A stretch of DNA of 64,000 nucleotides from Polytrichum commune (lineage: Eukaryota > Streptophyta > Polytrichopsida > Polytrichales > Polytrichaceae). The translations under genes and the position numbers were made by a program. Where the stretch lies: the NCBI GenBank assembly GCA_950295325.1, contig OX485804.1:248001-312000 (forward strand), written 5' to 3'. The notes beneath the pieces were generated by a model that did not search any database, was not told the origin of the DNA, and saw only the letters and a list, made by a program, of their open reading frames with translations. Shown here one piece after another: positions 47,901-58,915 of the stretch. Positions within the stretch are counted from its first letter, which is position 1. Each line of letters opens with the position of its first letter.

Positions 47901-49195
47901 GGACGAGAGCTTGTTAATCCTCCTGGGTTTGTTGGTATGTCTTTACTTTCTTCTGTGCATGATTCTAGTATATCATTGGAAAAAATTCTATGGCTGTGAA
48001 GGAGGCTTGGTGCTGTGAATGGCATGTTTCTTTTTCGACCAGACCTGATGTTTTTGTTTGAATATTGAAATATTGTCATCAAGCCCTTTAATAATATGCA
48101 CTCTTGCTGTGCATATTTTTGACACGTGAAGTTTGGTGGAATATTAATTTCTTTAGATTGCATTCTTTTCTTCCATGATGTGACCACCTCCAACAATACA
48201 CATTCTTAAGAACACCTATATGGAATGAAATTTCAGGCAAGGTGGATGAAGCATCTAAGGATGCTGCTGGCATAGACAAGGAACAGAAGGAGAAGAAAAC
48301 AGCTAGTGTGGAAGAGGGTGAAGAAGGTGAAATTGTTGATGATGATGTAGAGCCCCCAGGAACTGAAGAAGAGCTTTACATAGCATTTTCCAGTGACACT
48401 GATTCACAGGACAAACGACCAAGTACTGAATTTTCAGGGATGAATTTATCTGCTCCAGCTAGTTTAGATGAACACACTTGGAGACAACAGACACCAACAT
48501 ATGTTCCTGCCCAAACAAGAAGCAGTCACTATCAGCGGTCCGTTTCAATGCATAATTCAAGAACTCCAACTTATGGCACTCCGTCGCCAGGACCCTATGT
48601 TCTAAACCCACAGAGGGTTTGGGAAGGGAGAAATCTACATTATAGAGACAATGCTAGTCCAGCCTGGGAGACAGCGACAGCTAGATCTGCTCCAAGTGCT
48701 CCCATAGCTGTCCCAGTGCCCAAAAAGGATGATGATGATTGGGAATTGAACTTTGAATCGAGTGTCTATCGATCAGATAGTTCAAGAGCATCAAGTGCAC
48801 CTCACGGGCTGGTTGGATATTATGATACAGGAAGACAAGGTTTGACAGTGAACACTGCTGGTTTGACAAGTTTTTCCCCCCCAGAGCCTTCTCAGTTATC
48901 TCCAACTGGCAGTGGTTATGGTGAGAGTTTTCGACCGTCCTCTGGATACCTTCCTTCTCCCACTCCGCCAGCCTCAAGAAATGGGACGTCAACACCACCC
49001 TTGCCTTCACAGGTGTCACAATATTTTGATAGTTTTCATACGTCAGTGCACCAGTCGCAGTTTTATCAGGCCTCACATGCTTCAGACTCTAATGCCAACA
49101 ATGCTTGGGCCCAAGCTCAGGCTGCTCTTTCTTCACTGCAAACAAACCAGAAAGGTGATGGGCACTCTGAGTCTCAAAGTCATCAAGGGAGGTAA
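44906..49195 (+). CDS. Plant PSP-domain / CCHC zinc-knuckle protein (ZCCHC8-like)
   Basis: This is a probable nuclear RNA-processing protein. Its animal relative ZCCHC8 is in the nuclear exosome targeting complex, and plant 'PSP family' members are called spliceosome-associated. Eight coding exons read in phase: 44906-45047, 45500-45581, 45979-46057 or 46061, 46343 or 46356-46477, 47120-47283, 47500-47747, 47863-47934 and 48237-49195 (TAA). They give about 623-626 residues. It starts MGSIDAEVEIDMEISDDEQE, acidic. Exons 2-3 give RVVYQNLSRESRKRLQDLL and RRWCEWQGWHSQQ; exons 4-5 give EQYFPALQIG and SFWVDRP. Exon 6 has the knuckle CFNCGSYSHALRDC. Exon 7 has the PSP-like DNDPPPWLHGGRELVNPPGF. Exon 8 is a long acidic then Ser/Pro-rich, likely disordered tail. 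The exon 3 donor / exon 4 acceptor pair is ambiguous; both pairings keep frame. Confidence 0.88.
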
Positions 49196-50516
49196 ATCTG
49201 ATCTTGGATGCTCAATCTCTGGAAGTTTGTACCATCTGGAAGAATTATGCCTGCTCTATGTATATAATCCATTGCAAATAGCCTGAAAATGAAAACTTCT
49301 AGAGTTAACTCGAATTGCAATGTTGTGCAAAGCCAGAAATCTATCATTTTGTACTGTGTTCCCATGTTGAGGGGGGCTACTCAGTGGGTGCATTTATGAT
49401 GTAGACAAGAGTAGATGGTAAGGTCTTGGCCTTGACAGCACTTCAGCAGGTGAAGGCCGTCTATCGAAGGATCCTTTTGCTACAAGATATTACGTGCCAA
49501 AGCATTGGTACTGTTGTAACGTTGCAACCCATGTTGTTGGAGCAACATCAAGTTGAGAGAAGTCTGAAGGGTGTTTCTTACTGCCGTGAAGGTCATCCCA
49601 GGGCAGTATTTCTCACTCTGTACAAGAGATCTTGATGATTGCAAAGAATGACAGCATATTTAGTGTCCTAGAACATCTTCTACGGACCATGCTGTCAAGT
49701 GTTGTAGATTATAGAGCTTGATATTCAACCTTGATTTTCTCATCAAGAAATTGATGGAAAAGGTGAGTGGGTTCTCTTCCCATATATGCATGCATTGTCT
49801 TGCAAGGGTCTAACTGCTGTACTCCAATGTGGCTGAAGAGGTTGCATTTAAAGCAATTTACCCTCTTTTGTGATCAATAACTCACTGTTTCCTCAGACAA
49901 TTTCTTTCTGTACAGTTTTTGAGACGTTTCTAGCATCCATATCATTTTCTTTGAATAGGCTTGTGATATATTAGAGGGTTGTCACGAATTTTTATAGTTT
50001 TCCACCTTATTTTCATCTGTAAATGTCACACAAATGGGAAGATTACTGTCTCTGAGGTTGTTCTAGATGAAAGAAGTGCATCTGTTGCTCTTGAAAGTGT
50101 TGTTTCGCCCATTTCTCAGTTGGTAAAGTGTCTGAATCTTAGTGGGAGAGCACCTGTTATTTTGTGAGCACCATGTGTGTGCATGACACATGATGAAACA
50201 AAAACCACATAACAAACTCCATTTTGTTATTGGTTTCTCCTCACCTTGGGAAGAAAGGTATTTGCTTTTCATTTAGAAAATATTTCTCTGCATTATATTG
50301 TAAAAGTCAATTTGGCGAGGTGTGTTATTGCACTTAATGTTCAGATATTCGAACAGATAGCACCAACCCATGCAAAGGCATAATGGCCCTAGGAGACTAG
50401 GCGCCAAGAATCCAGGCCTGGTGAGTTGGCTCTATAACTGTTGACCTCAAGGTTCTGTAGATAGTAAGAGCATTTTGAATGTTGTACTTATCTGAACTTG
50501 GAAATTTTTAAATCTG
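49196..50516. other. 3' flank of the PSP gene; no further gene
   Basis: The first several hundred bases look like 3' untranslated sequence (moderate GC, no conserved frame). The frame at 49426-49635 has no recognisable features. Confidence 0.5.
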
Positions 50517-50723
50517 CTACACAATATTTAGTGTCACTTACTATTTGGAATTACGCAATGTAATAACTATCTATTGTAAATCTCGTTTTTTACCAACAAA
50601 GGTCGAATTGGTTGTTTGGACATTACAGAACACTGGCATCTTTACTTAATGAAAAAACCTGACTAAAAAGATATAGCATTGTGTAATTCCGAATAGTTAC
50701 ACTAAATAGAATGTTTTGTGTAG
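50517..50723. mobile_element. MITE with ~45-bp terminal inverted repeats
   Basis: The left end CTACACAATATTTAGTGTCA.. with TTTGGAATTACGCAATG (to about 50560) pairs with CATTGTGTAATTCCGAATAG.. and ..ATGTTTTGTGTAG (to 50723). A non-coding interior of about 110 bp separates the arms. The superfamily is uncertain; no target duplication was fixed. Confidence 0.7.
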
Positions 50724-51813
50724 TTTCTAGTGAGGTCTAAATAGTACACATGAAGTTATCTTGCTTTGACCAGAAAATAATATTCGGTAAATAATGTTGA
50801 TGGCCTTGTGAACAGCTTTTGAGGTAAAGCCTTTTGTTATGTGGTGTACAAAGGGCAAGAATCATAGATTGAGCATTTTTGCAATAGAAGAGTTTCAAAA
50901 GACTTAGTCCCAGACTCACTGAAGCAAGAGCATTGTACCTGTGCCTTTCAGAAGACAGTATCATATCTAGCTTGAAGTGACATCAAGTGAAGGGAAGAAA
51001 AGTTGCCGTTTTCATCTTTTGCAGACATGGAGAGAGTGCATTCACTTGCTTAATCAACTACCACACTCTGACACTGTTTTTCACTCGTGTGTCCACAGGA
51101 AGAAGGGATCTTCCTCGAAATCCTTTGTTTTGGCTAAAGTACATACAAAAAAATCATACATGCAACCTACCTAACAGCAATCACAACTTCATAGGGAAGT
51201 ACTGATAATGAGTAATAAGACTTGATACCCCAATCATCATCCTGCAACTTCTTGTAGGTAAACTTGACTGATGCACATGAATCCTCCATGTGTAGAGATT
51301 TAGCTATCCTTTTCTTGCTGTTTCGGCGCCTCCATGACATCGAATCATAATCAATGTGGGCTGCAACGCCCTTTGACATCCATTTTCTGCAATTGCAATC
51401 ATGTGCATACAATCTACAATACCGACATCTAAGTTCCACAGGGAAGTAGCTGATAAGGAGTAACGAGATTCAAAACCATAACCATAAATTACCCTGCAAA
51501 TGCTTTAACTTCAATTTTTTAAATGTATGAGTTGCTTTCATGTCCACAAGAAGGGAAATCTTGAAATCATTCGCTGTGCACTGGATTTATCAATCATACA
51601 CAATCAAATAATGTGCATGCAATCTACATCTCCATCGTTAAGCTTCACAGGAAAGTACTGATTAAGGGCAATGCAATTGAAAACTCTAATCATCATTCAT
51701 CCAGCAACTTAACTTAGACCTGTGTATTGGCGTCCTCATGGAAGGATTTGACTACTTTCCTATTGCTATCTGGAGTTTCAAGGAGTAAAGAGATTCACAA
51801 CCCTAATCATCAA
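50724..51813. other. 3' side of IF3; intergenic
   Basis: The motif TTCAYAGGGAAGTACTGAT occurs near 51188, and similar 'CACAGG(G/A)AAGTA(C/G)(C/T)TGAT' sequences near 51437 and 51646. This suggests a decayed tandem array of roughly 210-250-bp units over 51.0-51.8 kb. No gene was recognised. Confidence 0.45.
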
Positions 51814-52740
51814 TCATGCTTTGACTTGAACCTGTAGATCGGCGTCCTTGTCTGAAGCATGTGATGATTCAACCTCCTGTAGAGGTTTAACTGATTTCTT
51901 CTTAGTGCTCTTCTGCTGCTGCTCTTCCACGACAGGTCGAATCATAATCCATGCACGCATCCTCTCAATGCGTGGCCCATTTTCGACCTTCATCTCCGCC
52001 TGCAACAGGCTCATGGCCTTCTCAAGAAGCGGAACGCCAACCTCCTCACCCTTATCTTGTCCCTGGAACTGCACCACAACTTTCACCCTATGGCCTCGCA
52101 GCAGCAGCCGAGTCACAATGTCCGCCTTGAGCTCCAAATCCTTCTGCTCCGTGCGACTACTGAAGCGAACCTCCTTCAGATCATCCAACCGCCGTCTCTC
52201 CAGCTGCTTCTTCCGCAAATCCTTCTCCTGCCTCTTTACCTTGAACTTCTCCTTGCTGAAGTCCATGAGCTTGCACACTGGAGGGTCGGACTTGCCATCC
52301 ACTTCCACCAAATCCAGCCCTGCCTGCTGCGCTTTGTTGAGTGCCTCGAACCGAGTCAGAATTTCGTGGCCATCGGTTCCTACCAGCCGCACTGTCCTTG
52401 CTACAATTGCCCTGTTGATTCGTCTGTCACTCTTGTTGTTGTTCTCTCCCTCCCCACCTTTCCCTCCCTTGCTTCCCCCTTGTGATGGTGCTGCATACCC
52501 TCGCCATGACTGCAAAGCCCATGGTTGCCTCATCAACCCTATCTTGCTGTCTTCCCCACCCATAGACACCCGCCATGGCAGGTTCCATGTATGGTGATGT
52601 TCAACATTATTATTACATGAAAGTACTGATGTGTAATCTCTGACTCCCGCTGGAGATGAGGAAGTGGGTGTGTCTGAGATGGTGTTTTTGGTTAGCAAGA
52701 CCACCCTGTTGAGCAAGCGGTGCAAGGGCTTTTGCCTCAT
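51814..52740 (-). CDS. Translation initiation factor IF-3, mitochondrial type
   Basis: A complete intronless frame of 308 residues. Bacterial-type IF3 binds the small ribosomal subunit, keeps subunits apart and checks the initiator tRNA-start codon pairing. The N-terminus (MRQKPLHRLLNRVVLLTKNT) is basic, poor in acidic residues and amphipathic, as in a mitochondrial presequence; a long low-complexity linker (about 25-105) follows. The IF3 N domain is at about 106-175 (RRINRAIVARTVRLV; DPPVCKLMDF, the conserved VCKLMD box). The IF3 C domain is at about 185-271 (EVRFSSRTEQKDLELKA; LLLRGHRVKVVVQFQGQD; MRAWIMIRP). A charged tail (EEQQQKSTKKK) extends beyond the bacterial protein. ATG 52740-52738 is the first in frame. 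A plastid IF3 is the alternative; the presequence favours mitochondria. Confidence 0.92.
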   Translation of the reverse strand: MRQKPLHRLLNRVVLLTKNTISDTPTSSSPAGVRDYTSVLSCNNNVEHHHTWNLPWRVSMGGEDSKIGLMRQPWALQSWRGYAAPSQGGSKGGKGGEGENNNKSDRRINRAIVARTVRLVGTDGHEILTRFEALNKAQQAGLDLVEVDGKSDPPVCKLMDFSKEKFKVKRQEKDLRKKQLERRRLDDLKEVRFSSRTEQKDLELKADIVTRLLLRGHRVKVVVQFQGQDKGEEVGVPLLEKAMSLLQAEMKVENGPRIERMRAWIMIRPVVEEQQQKSTKKKSVKPLQEVESSHASDKDADLQVQVKA

Positions 52741-52869
52741 GTTGCTGTCTTGTGAGTGTTGTTGCTCACGTTTGTAGAGCTGCTTCCCTCCCTCGCCGGC
52801 TACACAGATGCTTTCGCTTCATGCTCAGTCGGAGTCCTGTGCTTCCTGAAAGAAAGCATGGACTCAATG

Positions 52870-54365
52870 TTAAGGATAGCTCCCAAATCCAAGAGTCACC
52901 AGGATAGTGGCGCAACTATCCAAACCACTGCCAGCCACTAGAACAGGGGTTCTCTCCTACTTGGCTCCTAAAAATTCAAGCTTGTGATAGAGAAACGCAA
53001 ATAAAATTGAAGATATAAACATCAGGTGTGCAAACAGAGGCCGCTGATTGAAGTGGATTCAAGCTCAATCAGTACTACTGTCTGACACCCTAACAGAGTC
53101 GAGGATATTGTTCTACTTGGGGGCAGCGCTTCGAATCCCTAACAAAGTGTACTGTGATGTGAAAAGCGCCGTTGTATGTCCTGAATTATTCCACTCAAGA
53201 GTTCCACCCTAAAAGTCACCAGGTTAACGACGCATTGTCTGTAACACTGTCATTCACTAGAAAAAGAGATCTCTGCGACTTGGCTCCCAAGAAATCGAGC
53301 TTCTGATATAAGAAAATGGAAATGCATTTGAAGATACTAACATCCGATGTGAAAACAGAGGCAATTAATCAAAGAGGTTTCAAGCTCCATCAGTACCTGC
53401 TGCCCAAAACCCTAACAGAGTCATGCAAGCATTTTTTCTTCTTGACCAGCGTATCAAAACCCTAACAGAGAGCACGGTGATGTGAAAACCTCCGAGGTAT
53501 ATCCTGAATTGTTGCTCTTTAAAGTACTCCCCTGGAGATCACTAGGACATTGACACAACTATCAAAAACACTGCCAATCACTAGAAAGAGGGATCTCTGC
53601 GACTTGGCTTCCGAGGATTCGAGCTTCTGATAGAGTAACGAAATTGCAATCGAAAATATGAACATCAGGTGCGTCACCCTTATGGAACAGGGGACAGCAA
53701 GAGCGGCAGATTGAAGAGGTTCCAAACTCCATCAGTGCTCAAAAACCCAAAACCCTACAGAGTCATGCATGCATTATTTTCTGCTTCAGCAGCGATTCAA
53801 AACCCTACGGTGATGTGAGAACCTCCGTGCTATGTCCTGAATAATTTCTCTGTAAGTACTACCCTGAAAATCACCAGGATAACGGCACATTCTCCAAAAC
53901 ACTGCCTTTCAAGTGAAAGTGGGATCTCTGCGACTTGGCTCTGATCGAAAGAATCGGAGCCTCTGATCGAATCCCAAAATGCAATTGAAAAGCGTACACA
54001 AAGTGAGGACCAGATCGAAATTGAGAGGGACAATACTTACAGCATAATTGTGTCACTCCACTTCAATCGCCCATCCCACCGCTATTCCACAGAGATTCCC
54101 GCGCAAAGAAGCGAAGACACCCGCCTCCCTCTCTCCTGGCTCAACAAGTGAGAAACCCTAATGGCACAGGGCACAACAAAGGCAGCTGATTCAAGAGGTT
54201 TCAAGCCCCATCAATGGTACTTTGTACAACCCGAAACCATTGAGTCATGCATACATTCTTTTTCATTTCTTCTTGAGCAGCGATTTAAACCCTAATAGAG
54301 TGCACGGTGATGTGACAACCTCCGTGTTGTGTGTCCTGAATTGTTGCTCTCGAATGCAGCTTAGC
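52870..54365. repeat. ~320-bp tandem repeat array on the 5' side of IF3 (four units plus a partial fifth)
   Basis: Alignable anchors (AGTCACCAGG-like) sit at 52895, 53215, 53538 and 53870, spaced 320, 323 and 332 bp. Most units share TCTCTGCGACTTGGCT, GAGCTTCTGATA, AACATCAGGTG-like, GGTTTCAAGCTCCATCAGTA, AAAACCCTAACAGAG and GGTGATGTGAAAACCTCCG. A partial fifth unit (GGTTTCAAGCCCCATCAATG through GTCCTGAATTGTTGCTCT) follows at 54.18-54.36 kb. Divergence between units is moderate. Confidence 0.88.
54153..54161. promoter_or_regulatory. Telo-box cluster upstream of IF3
   Basis: AAACCCTAA occurs at 53407-53415, 53457-53465 and 54153-54161, the first two inside the tandem units. In minus-strand terms these lie about 0.7-1.4 kb before the IF3 ATG. 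The GC-rich segment 54.06-54.13 kb (CATCCCACCGC, CCCGCGCAAAGAAGCGAAG) is the best candidate for the core promoter or first leader exon. Confidence 0.4.
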
Positions 54366-55796
54366 CTCACTTACAACAGTGAATGCACAAGGAATGTGAT
54401 GGACATAGGAAAAGACCGGTAACCTACATAAAGTCATCCATTTATCCTTCCATCCGCAGTGATAGGTCCGCTTTGGGGCGGTTCGTGGTGATAGGCGCTA
54501 CTTACCCCAGTGGAATTCATTGATGTTGATAGGAACGATTGTTTCAAATGCTGAGTGTCAGAAAGTGTCTGATAAATCTGAAGCCAGCTGTAACAGTTTG
54601 AACTGTGAATCTCATTGCTTTATGTTTCGTTGAAGTCCATGTTGAAATCGAATCGTTCCGTCAATGTGCTGGATTTAGATATAGCTTGTGATTTACCTAG
54701 TGTCAATTAAGAACTGGTGTGCTGTTTGAGAATGATCCTTCAAGTGTTATGAGAATTTGTAACTGTTAAAGTTGTAAGAACTGTAAATGGAGGCATTTCA
54801 AGAACCCAAGAATCTAATTACAGCTCATCTAATGCATACATGTTACTAACGGAAAAAGTGGCTTTGTAAAGTCTCAATGTTTTTTGATGAATCTTGAACC
54901 AACCATAACATCTTGAAGCACAAATCTTTTAGGTTGCACTGAAGGTTATGAAAGAAGAATCAATTGGTGTATGTGTTGACTTGAGGTGTAATTTGTGAAT
55001 TCATGTCAACATAAATTTGGTTCATCGTTTCAACAAGTTCGGATAAGATTGATCCTTCAAGCTTTAGGAATTTGGAGCCGATCTTGCTCTCAATAGACCA
55101 AAGTTTAAACCCATCTGGTCTGAACATGCATCATAAAAAAAAACCGCTTTTTGTTTGTTGTCCCACCCATGGATTATTCCAATATATACTAACTCCCTTA
55201 CAAGGATTGACCTTCCGATGAAATTTTTTTTCTTGAAGAGTTTGGGAACGTCCTTTCTAATTAACAGAAAGCAAAGAAAGACCCAAGAATAATGTTGTGA
55301 CGACGCCGTAGAATCCACCACGATGCAGAGTGCACCGAGAATTTGCCACTGCACGATTTGCAATTTGTACTGAAATGGTCAGTGAAGCTATCACAAACTT
55401 AGTAGAACACCGCTTATTTCCATTATTGTGACTTGCCATTTAGGTTATAAAGGCTTTTGATGGTAGAAAGTTACACTCTATGTAAGAAGTTATAGCACTA
55501 TGTAGTTTGTTGTAGTCCACACTAATTGGAGTAAAGGGTACAACAACAAGTGTTTTCAGCTTGCTCATCATACTACTATTTACGAAAACTTTTAGATGCA
55601 ATGAGCTACACCATTGTGGAGATTGCATTGTTCATACTTCTCATCTTGGCAATAGAAAAAATTCCCATCAAAAGTATATTGAATTTGACACAGAAAGCCT
55701 TGTAGAGCGATGATATTCTATGTGGAGTAATAACTACTGTAGCCGTTTTGAGAGGAAAGGAAATTGTAATTCTTTTCGTGGAATTTCTTTTGGTGA
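54366..55796. other. Intergenic between IF3 and the EGF-like gene
   Basis: Moderate to low GC with no conserved frame; it is upstream of IF3 and downstream of the EGF-like gene. Frames at 55064-55363 and 55440-55628 (minus) have no recognised motifs. Confidence 0.5.
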
Positions 55797-58700
55797 TTAT
55801 ACAGAGATCCTACCTGGACTTGATGGTGAACTTGGACCCTCAGAAGTTCCTGGACTGGGAACAGGCGCTTCCAGACCAGTTAGAATTAATCCCGGCTTTG
55901 TCGTACCTGCATTAGGTGCACTCGCAATTTGGGCTTGTGGCGTGCTCGGGGTCGATGGTTGCGGTAGCATTAAGTTTGGCAACGTGATTCCAAGATTCTG
56001 GCAGGCTCCTCCAATTTCACCTGCACACCACACACTCACTGGGTCTCAGAGGTGAATGCATTGGTATCGATAATCAACATAAATTATGGTGTCCAAAATC
56101 CACCCATGGGTATCAATATTGTAATACCAGTCATATGTTGATGATTGGTGGGTATGCCTAGGTGGGAGAGTCTTTGTATACCCGACTCATTATTTGGGTC
56201 AATGTCATTCTAACTCATTGATATTAGGACAATTTTACCTAAATATGAAGGTTCTTGAATGGTATATATATCTGAATGGTGTTGAAAACATCAGTACCGT
56301 CCCTGTTGATATAAAAAAGTGTGCAATCCTCACTATAGATACCCAAATGGGATTAAGAAAATACAACATCAGTCCAACACTGGTGTGTACTCGTTCCGCA
56401 CTTAATTTTGTTATTTCATAGGTTCGCACTATATTAACACAAATTATGTTCAATTGATATGTTTAAACTGCTTAAAAACATCACGGAAACCATATCTACA
56501 AATTTTGTACGAATTTTTTGATTCTGATATCACATGGATGAGTTCAATTAAAAGTCATGGAATCGCACTGATGATACAAAAAAAATTGCATGTATGTAGT
56601 GTTCACAGAATTCACACAGAAGTCTCATGGAGTTGGTTCTAATTTTGCACTATGGTACACAAAAACTTCATATGGCACATCCTCTAAGAAAGAAGCATAA
56701 TTTCGTTATCTAGGACATTTGAAACTGGTCGAGTACCATAGTCAATAGTCCATAAAATGTTTACCCATGGAGGGCAATTTGGTGCCACATAGAATTCTAT
56801 GAGGTCCCAACCAATGTGATAGCGACAAGTGGCAACTTGCTTCAGGGAAATAATGATTTTGTGTCCAACCAAATAGCTAGGTACGGCATCTCAAGATGTA
56901 TAGGACATAAGAACTCATGAGGTTGTGTGTAATGAAGTATGTGGTAGCCAATGCATTAGAGCTTGGTTACCATAAAACCTATGTATGTAAAGCCATGCAT
57001 TGAACCAAGTAATCCAGGCACACACATCACACATCCTAGTGGGAAAGGACAGAGGATGTACAATGTGGCATACAAAAGATGAAACTACAAATGGCAATTG
57101 GCCATGTCATGACATTAATTGAAATTTTTATAATGTGATTTCTGGTTTTTCTTTTTTTAAACATTTTAAACATAATATTCATACTCTGGAAGTTTCTGTT
57201 TTGTAGAAAGGCTCACATTCGTTGACACAGATGCCTGCAGGGAGACTGAAGATGTTTGCGTAGCCAGGGTCACACACACATTGGAATGAGGGCACCAGGT
57301 TGTCTGTTTCTACTACTTCACATTTTCCGTGCCCACATACCTCGGGCACCAAGCAAGCTGCAAATTAGATCAAATCCAAATCTCGTGTTAATCATACTTC
57401 AAATTTTGTTCCGAAATTGTTTACAACTTTCTGTGTCAACTTGTTCAAGTCAGCAGCAGACAATTTAATGCTAATTTCTTTCAGCATGATATATTGCAAG
57501 AGCTTTTAATTAAAGTTTGCACAGTGTTTCAACCATAGTGGAATTAATAAATCTCATCACAACCAAAACAAAAACCCAAGATGCTAAACAAACGTATTCT
57601 TGCAAATCCTGATTTTTTAATTTAATTTTTTAATTTTTAATTTTCTTGGGTGCAAATAAGCATCTCTGTGAGCTCATGAACCAAATGTAAGAATGTCCAT
57701 TAGATAATGTGAACTAGGTAGACCAGAAGTTGAAACCTACCATTTGGGTGAGCTGATATGATGGTGGGTGGAGCTGAGGCAGTGGGAGGGTGACCATTGC
57801 AATTCAAGTTTAATGTACCTATTCAAAATGGATATTTAAGCAAATTCTTTTTTAGTAACACCAAAAAGCCGCGCGAGTCCCCAATGTGGCACAAAGCTTA
57901 ACTGATATTTGTTAACTGGACATCAAATTTCTGCACAATTTCAATGTGGACACATTGGTTTAATGTTGTTGGTCATGTAGCTTAGTGGATAGGAGTATGT
58001 GGAAACGCTTACAATTAGGAATGTTGCAGGGAAGGGAGGGAATGATGAGGATCGGAATCAGGGATTGGAGAGTTGCCCAGCCTGGGTGGCATTCGCACTT
58101 ATAGGGAAACAACAGATTGCCAATGAAGTCATCGTTGTTGGGGATGCATGTGCCTTTCTGGCAATTTACTTTCGAACATGATGAGTTTGTATCAACTGCC
58201 ACAAAAGTTGGGGCAAGATAATCCAGCCTTAATAACAAACATGCGTAAGTCCTAACAATATATTTCCTCTCATCACCCCTTGTAATTGAAAATCCTTAGG
58301 TTGATACATAATATTGGGATCAAAATACAGTAATACTCCAGGTTTCTCAATTGCAACCAGAAACAACCGTTTACTGAGTGGTTTGTGATGCATCATTTAT
58401 GTGATAGGGCATGATGGCCCACACAGATTGAAAGTCGGGAAGTTAATCCAGCCCCCCAACAATATATGCAAGTCCTAATATCATATCCTCTCCCATCACC
58501 TCTCATAATCGAAACCATTTAGGTTTGTTCATGTTAAAGGAATCAACACACAATAATAATTTAGGTTTCTCAGTTATTATCAGAAACAACAAAAATAAAC
58601 ATTTACAATAGCACTTTATGTTGCATTTATGTGTTAGAGCACGATGGCACATGCAAATTGAAATTAAACAAGTACGATCACAAATATTAGGAATCTTGAT

Positions 58701-58915
58701 GTTTCAAAGTGACTCAGCAAAAGGAGGATGGTGATAAGTCACTGATTACTGATCAATTTATGTGTTGGTTGAGGTTTAGGGGTTTTGTAACTTTTCTACT
58801 TACTTGTAGAGAGCCACGGGATTGTGAGCTCCGACTCGTTGGTCGACTGGGAAATTGCAGGAACATGCAGAACCCACAAGAGCAATAGTGCTACAGAAAA
58901 CCAGAAGACCTTCAT
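55797..58915 (-). CDS. Secreted EGF-like cysteine-rich protein (plant family)
   Basis: Five exons in consistent phase with GT..AG ends: 58915-58804, 58195-58013, 57818-57741, 57357-57217 and 56020-55797 (TAA). They encode 245 residues. Exon 1 starts MKVFWFSVALLLLWVLHVPA, a clear signal peptide, so the product should be secreted or reach the cell surface. Two EGF-like modules follow. The first spans exons 2-3 (CSKVNCQKGTC, YKCECHPGWA, PCNIPNC then TLNLNC). The second is exons 4-5 (ACLVPEVCGHGKC, FQCVCDPGYANIF, GICVNECEIGGAC). The C-terminal 55 or so residues are rich in Pro, Ser and Thr (PQPSTPSTPQAQ) with no membrane anchor. Related plant proteins are annotated 'EGF-like' or 'notch-like' with unknown function. 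The exon 2 acceptor chosen (TGTGGCAG) keeps phase; an upstream AG at 58229-58228 would not. Confidence 0.82.

Noticed and set aside
51848-52597. 249-codon open frame on the plus strand
   Set aside because: It is antisense to IF3 and its Ser/Leu-rich content is explained by the IF3 codons on the other strand.
57972-58030. tRNA-like box A (TAGCTTAGTGGAT)
   Set aside because: No matching B box or cloverleaf follows, and the stretch abuts a coding exon of the EGF-like gene on the other strand.
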